This document shows, piece by piece, positions 1-5,008 of a stretch of DNA of 5,185 bases. The notes beneath the pieces were generated by a model. The model was given only the letters and a program-made list of their open reading frames with translations. It ran no database searches and had not been told where the DNA came from. This DNA is from an uncultured Eggerthellaceae bacterium (GTDB lineage: Bacteria > Actinomycetota > Coriobacteriia > Coriobacteriales > Eggerthellaceae). The stretch covers positions 1-5,185 of the forward strand of contig CAJTML010000012.1 in the NCBI GenBank assembly GCA_910577495.1, given 5' to 3'. Made by a program: the position numbers and the translations under genes. Each line of letters begins with the position of its first letter. Position 1 is the stretch's first letter.

Positions 1-1
1 C

Positions 2-154
2 GCTATCCCGGTTGACCTCCGCGGTGCTTATGCATTCGGTGGCGGCCTGCACTGCTCAACCGCTGACGTTTATCGTGAGGGCGAGTGCCTCGACTACTTC
101 CCGAACCGCGTACCTGACACGACGCTGGTACGTCCGGAGATGTGGAACGACTAG
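2..154 (+). CDS. Amidinotransferase/deiminase-superfamily enzyme, C-terminal fragment
   Basis: Only the last 50 codons are in the window; the reading frame enters from the left edge and ends at TAG 152-154. The visible piece contains AFGGGLHCSTADVYREGE. The G-G-G-x-H-C pattern with Ser/Thr after the cysteine is the C-terminal active-site signature of the guanidino-group-modifying superfamily (agmatine deiminase, glycine and inosamine-phosphate amidinotransferases, arginine deiminase). The nucleophilic cysteine would be the codon at 53-55, preceded by His at 50-52. In the family this cysteine attacks the guanidino carbon, releasing ammonia or passing an amidino group to an acceptor. About 32 residues follow the cysteine, longer than the usual agmatine deiminase tail, so an amidinotransferase or an uncharacterised deiminase is as likely as AguA. 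The enzyme is presumably cytosolic. The exact substrate cannot be set from this fragment. Confidence 0.75.
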   Translation, partial: AIPVDLRGAYAFGGGLHCSTADVYREGECLDYFPNRVPDTTLVRPEMWND

Positions 155-208
155 TCTTTTAGCTGCATAGCTAACACGCTTGAAACTACGTAGGTTTCTA
201 GCTTATTG

Positions 209-249
209 AAAGGGGGATCTGGTTGCACAACAAGCCAGATCCCCCTTTT
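209..249 (+). terminator. Strong intrinsic terminator after the amidinotransferase-like gene
   Basis: The arms GGGGGATCTGG (212-222) and CCAGATCCCCC (235-245) pair perfectly over 11 bp, and AAA (209-211) can pair with TTT (246-248). The loop is 12 nt and the 3' arm runs into TTTT. The symmetrical A and T ends could let it work on both strands. It separates the upstream enzyme gene from the transporter operon that follows. Confidence 0.9.
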
Positions 250-425
250 GCTTAACACAACCCGCATTCCTGATGCATGTTTTCAAAGCTGAGGTTGAAA
301 GCTGCTGAACTTGGGAATGGCCGAGTGAAGCGTCGCGTCGTAATCTTTAAGGAAGGGATTGCGAGACGAGGCTTAGATAGTGCGTTGGGATGCGCATACA
401 TTGCTACTGGTTTTAAAGAGGACCA
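250..425 (+). other. Upstream region of the DMT transporter, no clear promoter
   Basis: This 176-nt stretch lies between a strong terminator and the transporter start, so a promoter is expected here, but I see no convincing -35/-10 pair. The best AT-rich hexamers (TAGATA at 374-379, TACATT at 397-402) lack a good -35 partner. An 8-bp hairpin with one G-T pair forms from TCGTAATC (338-345) and GATTGCGA (357-364) around an 11-nt loop. The transporter's ribosome binding site, AAAGAGGA, lies just before the ATG at 426. No known riboswitch core was recognised. Confidence 0.4.
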
Positions 426-1553
426 ATGGCAGAGAATAAAGAAATCACCACGTCATCTGACAGCAATGGCTATCAGATGAAAACGAATCTCGGCGTTATC
501 GCCATGCTCATTTCTGCAACTGGCATGGGCTTGGTGCCGCTCTTTAGCCGCTGGGCAACCCGTACTGACATGTTTGATGGTGCACTGGGTCTGAATGGTT
601 CGGACTCCATCGGTGCACTCATGGCTTGCGGCCGCATGGGCATGGGCTTTATCTTCTTCTTGGTCTTGATGGTGGCAACTCACAAGGTTGATACTTTCAA
701 GAAACTGAAGTTGACCCCGGCTATTGCTCTTGGCGGTTTGATGATTGGTATGTCACTGGCATGCTATGTAACCTCAACGCTGATGACCACGGTTGCTAAC
801 GCAGTACTCTTCATTTACACCGGCCCAGTAATTTGTACGTTGCTTGCACGCATCTTCCGCAAAGAACCAATGTCTGGTCTGCAGTGGATTTGCCTAGCAG
901 TTGTATTTATCGGTATGCTTTTCGGTGAGGGTCTGCTTGGCTTTGGTGTTGGTGGCAACGCATTCGGCTTTGACTTCAACCTGGCACCGTCAACTCCTGA
1001 GTTCCCGCAAAAGCTCGTTGGTGACGCGTTCGGTTTGCTCTCTGGTGTGTTCTATGGTGCATCCATGTTCTTCAATGGTTATCGCAAAGACGCAGACACC
1101 ACCGCTCGTGGCGTTTGGAACTTCATCTTTGCAGTAGTTGGTGCAGCTACCATTACGCTCATCATGAACTTCGTGGGTATGCAGCCGGGTATGGAGAACT
1201 GGCTTGTTCAGGTTAACTTCACGGCATTCAACTGGGCTGGCGCAATCCTGCTGTGGATCATCTGTGGTCCTTTGGCTTTGGGCTTCTTGCTGGTTGCTGG
1301 TCGTAACCTCAACGCTGCTGACTACTCCACGATTGCTTACTGGGAAGTTCCTGTTGCAATCGTAATCGGCATGGTTGTATTTGGCGAGGCTATCACCATT
1401 AACACCTTCTTAGGTATTGTCTTGGTAGTTGCTGGTGGCGCAGTACCGTCAATCAAGAATATGGTTCAGGGTCGTAAGCAAAAGCAAAAGGATGAGATTT
1501 CCGAAAATCTTGCTGCTCGTATTCAGGAACAAGAAGAGCTTGAGCAGCTATAA
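426..1553 (+). CDS. DMT-superfamily (EamA-type) transporter
   Basis: This 375-residue protein has about ten hydrophobic segments (roughly residues 21-42, 62-84, 97-118, 121-142, 152-171, 197-217, 228-250, 265-289, 300-320 and 325-345). They form two EamA repeats of five helices, the standard drug/metabolite transporter architecture. The second repeat ends in the typical pattern GRNLNAADYSTIAYWEVP followed by VFGEAITINTFLGIVLVVAGG, where a conserved proline-glutamate helix precedes the last membrane span. The protein should sit in the inner membrane and move a small metabolite, often an amino acid; the substrate is unknown. Two oddities are an enlarged loop of about 26 residues between helices 5 and 6 (around 172-197) and a hydrophilic C-terminal tail (about 346-375) rich in Lys, Gln and Glu. 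ATG 426 is preceded by AAAGAGGA at good spacing. It forms a likely operon with the next gene, 40 nt downstream. Confidence 0.85.
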   Translation: MAENKEITTSSDSNGYQMKTNLGVIAMLISATGMGLVPLFSRWATRTDMFDGALGLNGSDSIGALMACGRMGMGFIFFLVLMVATHKVDTFKKLKLTPAIALGGLMIGMSLACYVTSTLMTTVANAVLFIYTGPVICTLLARIFRKEPMSGLQWICLAVVFIGMLFGEGLLGFGVGGNAFGFDFNLAPSTPEFPQKLVGDAFGLLSGVFYGASMFFNGYRKDADTTARGVWNFIFAVVGAATITLIMNFVGMQPGMENWLVQVNFTAFNWAGAILLWIICGPLALGFLLVAGRNLNAADYSTIAYWEVPVAIVIGMVVFGEAITINTFLGIVLVVAGGAVPSIKNMVQGRKQKQKDEISENLAARIQEQEELEQL

Positions 1554-1593
1554 AAAGTTACTTATAAACTTATAGAAAAGGAAGTTGATCCTT

Positions 1594-2154
1594 ATGAAGA
1601 TTACCAATCGACTTACCCATGTTCGCGAAGAACAAACGTATGAGCCGGCGCAAAGCGAAGCGCAATTAGTAAGCACGTTTGAAGCTGCTGGCGTTCAAGG
1701 TTTCCAGGCTGAGTTGGACATCATGGAGCGTACGGAGAATCACGTACAGATGATGGAGCTTGATTCCTTCCTGGGATTCGTTAAGGCATCTGGTCTGAAT
1801 GCGGTTACCTACGATGTGACGTACTTCCCGCATGCTGACCAGGCAGAGGTTGATTTCCAAATTCGTCAACTTGCTCGTGACCTGGAAATTAGTCCTGAAG
1901 TTATCAAAGAAGTATGCGCCGAAGAGATCAACGAATACATTCGTCTTGACGCAGAGCGCGACGTGAGTCTGCCGGTGCATAGCATCGTTGAGGCTTACAC
2001 AGGTGGCACGGCGTTTGCCTGGTATGGCATTAACGAATATCCGCGCCTGAAGCGCATCTTGCTTGAGAAGCTCGTTAAAGGCGGCAAGAAAGCCGAGAAA
2101 GAGTTCATCAACAAAGCAAGTAAAGCGCAAGTAGAATACATGGGTGACTTCTAA
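1594..2154 (+). CDS. Hypothetical soluble protein, 186 residues, in operon with the DMT transporter
   Basis: I do not recognise this family. The start at ATG 1594 is preferred because AAAGGAAG (1577-1584) lies 9 nt upstream. An in-frame TTG at 1585 would abut that site and is unlikely. The protein has no signal peptide or membrane segment. It is mainly acidic and helix-like in the first two thirds, with residues 82-123 dense in Glu, Asp, Arg and Ile. A Gly-Thr-rich turn follows (YTGGTAFAWYGINEYP, about 135-150), and a Lys-rich tail (about 159-179) ends in YMGDF. It has a single cysteine (residue 108). No zinc, nucleotide or helix-turn-helix motif is visible. It lies 40 nt after the transporter gene with no promoter or terminator between them, and a terminator follows. 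It may therefore be an accessory protein or enzyme for the transported compound, which is inference from position only. Confidence 0.8.
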   Translation: MKITNRLTHVREEQTYEPAQSEAQLVSTFEAAGVQGFQAELDIMERTENHVQMMELDSFLGFVKASGLNAVTYDVTYFPHADQAEVDFQIRQLARDLEISPEVIKEVCAEEINEYIRLDAERDVSLPVHSIVEAYTGGTAFAWYGINEYPRLKRILLEKLVKGGKKAEKEFINKASKAQVEYMGDF

Positions 2155-2163
2155 GATCTCATG

Positions 2164-2199
2164 AAGCCCGCATCGGACGCGTTCCGGTGCGGGCTTTTT
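2164..2199 (+). terminator. Intrinsic terminator of the DMT transporter operon
   Basis: AAGCCCGCATCGGA (2164-2177) pairs with TCCGGTGCGGGCTT (2183-2196) over 14 bp with one G-T pair. The loop is CGCGT, and the stem runs into TTTTT ending at 2199. It begins ten nucleotides after the stop codon of the 186-residue protein gene. Confidence 0.93.
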
Positions 2200-2264
2200 C
2201 TCACGGACGAAAGACTGACAAGTAATTGTTGGAGACCTTTCGCATCGAATCTCGCTCTTTCTCG

Positions 2265-2278
2265 TATAATGTTATAAT
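2265..2278 (+). promoter_or_regulatory. Promoter of the leader ORF/MHS transporter (tandem -10 boxes, one extended)
   Basis: Two perfect TATAAT hexamers lie 8 nt apart, at 2265-2270 and 2273-2278. The second is preceded by TGT (2270-2272), giving a consensus extended -10, which can work without a good -35. Indeed no -35 near consensus sits at 16-18 nt. Transcription from the second box would start near 2284-2286, and from the first about 8 nt earlier. Confidence 0.75.
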
Positions 2279-2284
2279 CGGTGC

Positions 2285-2330
2285 ATATCAAAATGAATCG
2301 TTCCGGGCTTCAGGTAAGGAGGGTTGATAT
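2285..2330 (+). promoter_or_regulatory. Leader inverted repeat enclosing the leader-ORF ribosome binding site
   Basis: ATATCAA (2285-2291) and TTGATAT (2324-2330) are perfect 7-nt inverse complements separated by 32 nt. The right arm fills exactly the gap between the Shine-Dalgarno AAGGAGGG (2316-2323) and ATG 2331. The left arm would be the very 5' end of an RNA started by the extended -10 box. As RNA this would fold the 5' end onto the start region and place the ribosome binding site in the loop. As DNA it could be a spaced operator. Either function is inferred. Confidence 0.45.
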
Positions 2331-2411
2331 ATGAGAGTGATGCTCAGAGAGCTATCAACTTATGAAGCAGACGAAGCAGTTCATTTCTTAGGGGATTATC
2401 ATGAAAGCTAA
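2331..2411 (+). CDS. Putative 26-residue leader peptide overlapping the MHS transporter start
   Basis: ATG 2331 has the best ribosome binding site near this promoter, AAGGAGGG (2316-2323), seven nucleotides upstream. The frame runs 26 codons (starting MRVMLRELSTYEADEAV and ending in GDYHES) and stops at TAA 2409-2411. That is 11 nt inside the transporter gene, which is in another frame. Ribosomes translating it would cross the transporter's own ribosome binding site (AGGGGA, 2390-2395) and terminate almost on its start codon, the usual arrangement for translational coupling. The peptide is hydrophilic, has no run of one amino acid that would suggest classical attenuation, and has no recognised relatives. 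It could be a regulatory leader or simply a coupling device; coding is judged from the start site and overlap only. Confidence 0.55.
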   Translation: MRVMLRELSTYEADEAVHFLGDYHES

Positions 2412-3708
2412 CTATGACAGTGAGGCGAGTGCAACAATTCGCCGTGTTGCCGTATCTTCGTTTTTAGGCAACTTTATTGAGTGGTTTGACTACGCTACGT
2501 ATTCCTATTTCGCGATCGTTATTGCTGCGGTATTCTTCCCAGGTGAAAACGAAACGCTTGCTTTGATGCAAACCTTCGCAATTTTTGCTCTTTCATTTTT
2601 GCTGCGTCCCATTGGCGCCATTTTCTGGGGCAGCATGGGTGACAAGAAAGGCCGTAAATGGGCACTTTCTACCTCGATTTTCTTGATGACGGGCGCCACG
2701 TTCTGCATTGGTCTTTTACCGGGTTATCTTGCAATTGGCTTGGCCGCTCCGGCGCTTTTGCTGGTTCTGCGTATGATTCAGGGCTTCTCGGCTGCTGGCG
2801 AATATGCAGGCGCAGCAACGTTTTTGGCCGAGTATGCACCTGCTAAAAAACGCGGTCTCTATTGCTCGCTCGTTCCGGCTTCAACCGCAACGGGTCTGTT
2901 GGTAGGCTCAACGTTTGCAACGGTTATGTATATGGTTTTGCCTGAGGCTGCCGTAAATGACTGGGGATGGCGCATCCCGTTCTTGCTTGCCGGCCCGCTT
3001 GGCCTGGTGGCGCACTACATCCGTACCAAGCTGGAAGATTCGCCGACATATCAAAAGATGCAAAGCGATATGGGCAAGCAGGATGACTCCAACCATCCGA
3101 TCCGCGACCTGTTCAGGCATCACCTCAAGGAACTCATCATTTCCTTTGGCGCCTGCATGCTGAACGCAGTTGGCTTCTATGTTGTACTGACGTATCTGCC
3201 GGTTTACTTGGAAACCACGGTCGGTATGGATCCGGGCGAGTCTTCGCTTATCACAACCATCAGCTTGATTGCCTACATCGGATTCATCTTCATTTCGGGA
3301 CACCTCTCGGATACCTTTGGACGCAAAAAAATGCTTATCATTGCGTGCGCTGGATTTATCATCATTACCGTTCCAGCGTTCATGCTGCTCAACACCATGC
3401 AGTTCTTCACGGTACTGGTGGTAGAGTTGGTCATGTGTCTGCTGCTCACCATCAACGACGGTACACTTTCCAGTTATCTCACCGAAACGTTCCCGACGGC
3501 CGTGCGCTACACCGGATTTGCGCTGTCGTTTAATTTGGCGAATGCACTGTTCGGTGGTTCGGCATCGTTTATCTCAACGTGGTTGATCGACGTGACGCAA
3601 AACAACCTTGCACCTGCTTGGTACATGGTTGGCATTTCGATCATTGCCCTGGTTGCGATGATTGCTTCGCACGAGCACACTGGCAAGGCATTGTCTGATG
3701 TGGAATAG
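2401..3708 (+). CDS. MHS-family (metabolite:H+ symporter) major facilitator transporter, ProP/KgtP-like
   Basis: This 435-residue protein has about twelve hydrophobic segments, the usual length for the metabolite:H+ symporter branch of the MFS (ProP, KgtP, ShiA, CitA types). Diagnostic pieces are GNFIEWFDYATYSY (residues 23-36) in helix 1; the MFS motif A GSMGDKKGRKW (77-87) in loop 2-3; RMIQGFSAAGEYAGAATFLAEY in helices 4-5, with the family's Gln-Gly and Gly-Glu-Tyr at 133-135; and a repeat of motif A, GHLSDTFGRKK (300-310), in loop 8-9. Asp30 and Asp81 match charged positions conserved in the family. It should be an inner-membrane proton-coupled importer of a polar metabolite such as a betaine, amino acid or carboxylate; which one cannot be read from sequence. 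The ribosome binding site AGGGGA (2390-2395) and an in-frame TAG at 2389-2391 fix the start at ATG 2401. The gene follows a short overlapping leader ORF and precedes a TetR gene that may control it. Confidence 0.88.
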   Translation: MKANYDSEASATIRRVAVSSFLGNFIEWFDYATYSYFAIVIAAVFFPGENETLALMQTFAIFALSFLLRPIGAIFWGSMGDKKGRKWALSTSIFLMTGATFCIGLLPGYLAIGLAAPALLLVLRMIQGFSAAGEYAGAATFLAEYAPAKKRGLYCSLVPASTATGLLVGSTFATVMYMVLPEAAVNDWGWRIPFLLAGPLGLVAHYIRTKLEDSPTYQKMQSDMGKQDDSNHPIRDLFRHHLKELIISFGACMLNAVGFYVVLTYLPVYLETTVGMDPGESSLITTISLIAYIGFIFISGHLSDTFGRKKMLIIACAGFIIITVPAFMLLNTMQFFTVLVVELVMCLLLTINDGTLSSYLTETFPTAVRYTGFALSFNLANALFGGSASFISTWLIDVTQNNLAPAWYMVGISIIALVAMIASHEHTGKALSDVE

Positions 3709-3765
3709 CGAAGGTCAGGTGTGTTTTACTCGGAGCGAATCTAATCGGTTTTGTGCTGAAAAACG

Positions 3766-3794
3766 CTGAGATTGGTTCTGGCTACGTGTATAAT
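3766..3794 (+). promoter_or_regulatory. Promoter of the TetR gene and its leader RNA
   Basis: CTGAGA (3766-3771, four of six matches to TTGACA) and a perfect TATAAT (3789-3794) are separated by an ideal 17 nt. The start should be near 3800-3802, just where a hairpin-forming leader begins. It is the only good promoter seen between the transporter stop (3708) and the TetR start (3944). Confidence 0.7.
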
Positions 3795-3800
3795 GCAAGA

Positions 3801-3897
3801 TGTCGGCTTACAAAAGCTGAGAGGGTGAGCCATTAAGTTGACATAGTGATTTTCGTGCTGCAAGCGCCGTTCGGAAAATCGAGCGGCGCTCTTTTAT
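3801..3897 (+). ncRNA. Structured leader RNA (or short sRNA) upstream of the TetR gene
   Basis: The predicted transcript opens with a hairpin. TGTC (3801-3804) can pair with GACA (3840-3843), enclosing GGCTTAC (3805-3811) paired with GTGAGCC (3825-3831, one G-T pair). It ends about 50 nt later in an intrinsic terminator. GATTTTC (3848-3854) is exactly complementary to GAAAATC (3874-3880), which covers the terminator loop and one stem base. A competing fold or pseudoknot is therefore possible. This resembles a transcription attenuator or riboswitch ahead of a regulator, but no known class was recognised. A free-standing small RNA is an equal alternative. Confidence 0.45.
3863..3895 (+). terminator. 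Intrinsic terminator or attenuator before the TetR gene
   Basis: AGCGCCGTTCG (3863-3873) pairs with CGAGCGGCGCT (3880-3890) over 11 bp with one G-T pair around the loop GAAAAT. The stem is followed by CTTTTATT. It terminates transcripts from the MHS transporter gene. Because the only clear promoter for the TetR gene lies upstream of it, it may also limit TetR expression unless transcription reads through. Confidence 0.85.
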
Positions 3898-3943
3898 TAC
3901 TCATCGAAGGCTCAGGCTGAAACTGGGGGAAGGGAGGGTCCAT

Positions 3944-4549
3944 ATGACCGATACATTGCAGACCCCCAAGTCACTCAAAGCGCAAATTACTCGTACTTCT
4001 TTAGTGCTGGCTGCGGCAGCACTACTTCGCGAACAAGGTCCTAAAGCTGTGACGTATCGCAAGGTTGCCCAGTGGGCAGGTGCGGCTTCATCTTCGGTAG
4101 GGTATTACTTTGATTCGGTGACGCAACTGCTTCATGAGGCAGGACGCTATAACATTCAGCTGTGGGCAGAGCGCGCAGAGAAGGTTGCCGCAACTGCTGA
4201 GGCGCTGCCACCTGAGGAGTGCAAAGCGCGCGTGGTTGAGTTGCTGGTAAAGGCGTGCTTGCCGGATGCCACCGTGACGCCATCGGCGCATTATTCGCAG
4301 CTGATTGCAGCGGCAGAGTCAAACGTGGTAACTGAGGCATACCAGAAGGGGCGCGTCTCGCTGGATGCCGCTATCGGACGTATCCTGGCCTGTGCAGGCA
4401 TTGATAACATGCCTCCGCGCATGGTAGGAGCCATTGTAGACGGCGCTGCGGTTGCCGCAATCTCAGAAGGCTACAATGTAAGCGAATTTGCTGCGCGGCT
4501 CTTACAAGAGGCTTTGAGCGTCTATGCGATTGCTGCTCAGGCGCAATAG
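3944..4549 (+). CDS. TetR/AcrR-family transcriptional regulator
   Basis: The protein has 201 residues, typical for the family. The N-terminal DNA-binding domain is clear. Helix 1 lies at about residues 15-31 (LVLAAAALLREQG). It is followed by VTYRKVAQWAGAASSSVGYYFDSVTQLL (36-63), which matches the TetR helix-turn-helix pattern ending in Tyr-Tyr-Phe with a following Leu-Leu. Residues from about 70 onward form the helical ligand-binding and dimer domain, which is Ala-rich and gives no ligand clue. It probably acts as a cytosolic repressor responding to a small molecule. Neighbouring candidates for control are the MHS transporter gene upstream on the same strand and its own promoter. The start at ATG 3944 follows a strong purine-rich site, GGGGGAAGGGAGGG (3925-3938). 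No matching operator palindrome was found at the promoters. Confidence 0.88.
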   Translation: MTDTLQTPKSLKAQITRTSLVLAAAALLREQGPKAVTYRKVAQWAGAASSSVGYYFDSVTQLLHEAGRYNIQLWAERAEKVAATAEALPPEECKARVVELLVKACLPDATVTPSAHYSQLIAAAESNVVTEAYQKGRVSLDAAIGRILACAGIDNMPPRMVGAIVDGAAVAAISEGYNVSEFAARLLQEALSVYAIAAQAQ

Positions 4550-4577
4550 CTTCCCGATAGACAGCAGCCTATAAAAT

Positions 4578-4639
4578 CTTGCGACAAGAGCATAGTTTGC
4601 CGCATTCGCGGTGCGCGACGGTTTTGCCGCGCTCTCAAG
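4578..4639. other. Long imperfect hairpin after the TetR gene
   Basis: CTTG (4578-4581) and AGAGC (4587-4591) pair with CAAG (4636-4639) and GCTCT (4631-4635), leaving a 5-nt bulge on the left. Inside are CCGC-ATTC-GCGG (4600-4611) and GCG-A-CGG with CCG-CGC around the loop TTTTG. The octamer TTTGCCGC occurs twice, at 4596-4603 and 4623-4630. There is no T tract directly after it on either strand, so it is not an obvious terminator by itself. It may be part of the TetR mRNA 3' end. Confidence 0.35.
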
Positions 4640-4659
4640 CAGCCGAAATTAGGCACAAA

Positions 4660-4734
4660 AAAAGACCCGCTCAATAACGCGTGGACATGCACAAATGCCA
4701 TTTTGTACTCGTTCACGCGAATAGCAGGTCTTTT
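4660..4734. terminator. Bidirectional terminator between the convergent TetR and arcA genes
   Basis: AAAAGACCCGCT (4660-4671) pairs with AGCAGGTCTTTT (4723-4734) with a single C-A mismatch. Further in, CGCGTG (4678-4683) pairs with CACGCG (4714-4719), and the apex (ACAAAT...TTTTGT) also folds. The plus strand ends in TCTTTT. The minus strand ends in GGTC followed by seven T, the stronger tract. This suggests it also stops a minus-strand transcript coming from the arcA side. Confidence 0.75.
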
Positions 4735-4759
4735 CGCTGTTCGCTTCAAGTGGATCTTA

Positions 4760-4879
4760 GTTATTCGCCAAAATAACGAAGGGCTTAAAGCGAATGAAAA
4801 GCTGTTCGCCAAAACATCTTTTCAAGGTTGCTAAGTTTGCTCAGCTCTCGTTCGCCAAAATGGGGCTCAGCAAACTTAG
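4760..4879. repeat. Array of three hairpins sharing the hexaloop CGCCAA (decamer TTCGCCAAAA)
   Basis: TTCGCCAAAA occurs at 4764-4773, 4805-4814 and 4851-4860. Each copy sits at the tip of its own inverted repeat with a different stem. The first is GTTATT/AATAAC (4760-4777). The second is AAAAG-c-TGTT/AACA-t-CTTTT (4797-4822). The third is CTAAGTTTGCT/AGCAAACTTAG (4831-4841 and 4869-4879) with an inner A-G-C-T-C arm closing on TT/AA. In every case the loop is CGCCAA closed by TT/AA (TTGGCG on the minus strand). Constant loops on unrelated but paired stems point to a structured RNA with a loop-recognising partner. The strand is unknown; the minus strand ends in the stronger terminator at 4660. 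Confidence 0.6.
4831..4879. repeat. Strong 11-bp inverted repeat, third hairpin of the array
   Basis: CTAAGTTTGCT and AGCAAACTTAG are perfect inverse complements 27 nt apart. After a C-C mismatch the stem continues with A-T, G-C, C-G, T-G, C-G and T-G pairs, a small internal loop, and the TT/AA pair that closes CGCCAA. It has no T run on either side, so it is not a simple intrinsic terminator. Confidence 0.65.
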
Positions 4880-4886
4880 TATCAAA

Positions 4887-4918
4887 CATTTAGTGTGATC
4901 ACGTAGTGACCGTAAATG
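4887..4918. repeat. Small hairpin between the array and the arcA terminator
   Basis: CATTTA (4887-4892) pairs with TAAATG (4913-4918). Inside, TCAC (4899-4902) pairs with GTGA (4906-4909) across the loop GTA. The left side also holds the 8-bp palindrome GTGATCAC (4895-4902). TGACCGT at 4907-4913 recurs at 4954-4960 in the loop of the next hairpin. Function is unknown. Confidence 0.3.
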
Positions 4919-4924
4919 CATTTC

Positions 4925-4987
4925 AAAACCCCATCGCAAGCATGTAACTACAATGACCGTTGGAGTAGCACATGCTTGCGAATTGGG
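4925..4987 (-). terminator. Intrinsic terminator of arcA
   Basis: CGCAAGCATGT (4935-4945) and ACATGCTTGCG (4970-4980) are perfect 11-bp inverse complements. An inner CTAC/GTAG pair (4948-4951 and 4965-4968) and outer CCC/GGG (4930-4932 and 4985-4987) can extend the stem. Read on the minus strand, the hairpin begins about 20-30 nt after the arcA stop and runs into GGGGTTTTG. The T tract is short, so read-through into the hairpin array is conceivable. Confidence 0.7.
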
Positions 4988-5008
4988 AGTTAAGAACTAA
5001 GGTAGGAA

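Noticed and set aside
277..480. A 67-codon plus-strand ORF upstream of and overlapping the DMT transporter start.
   Set aside because: It has no Shine-Dalgarno before ATG 277, an unstructured basic composition and a 55-nt overlap with a well-supported gene in another frame.
1585..1593. TTG start giving a slightly longer form of the 186-residue protein.
   Set aside because: It would begin immediately after the ribosome binding site; ATG 1594 has proper 9-nt spacing.
1666..2130. A 154-codon antisense ORF opposite the 186-residue protein gene.
   Set aside because: It lies wholly within a gene with good start signals, has no ribosome site of its own, and reads as a mirror of the sense codons.
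3811..3831. AGCTGAGAGGGTGAGCC resembles the CTGAGA part of a thiamine pyrophosphate riboswitch.
   Set aside because: The second conserved half (CCTGATCTGG and following TAAT) is absent and the transcript is too short.
3838..3843. A perfect TTGACA -35 box.
   Set aside because: No -10-like hexamer lies 15-19 nt downstream; that region is the left arm of the GC-rich terminator. It is more likely part of the leader hairpin.
4537..4812. A 91-codon minus-strand ORF across the convergent gap.
   Set aside because: It runs through the terminator and into the TetR gene, has no ribosome site, and has atypical composition.
4764..4860. CRISPR array, because of the regularly spaced TTCGCCAAAA repeats.
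   Set aside because: The repeat is only 10 bp, spacings differ (41 and 46 nt), the intervening sequence forms stems around each repeat, and no cas gene is present.
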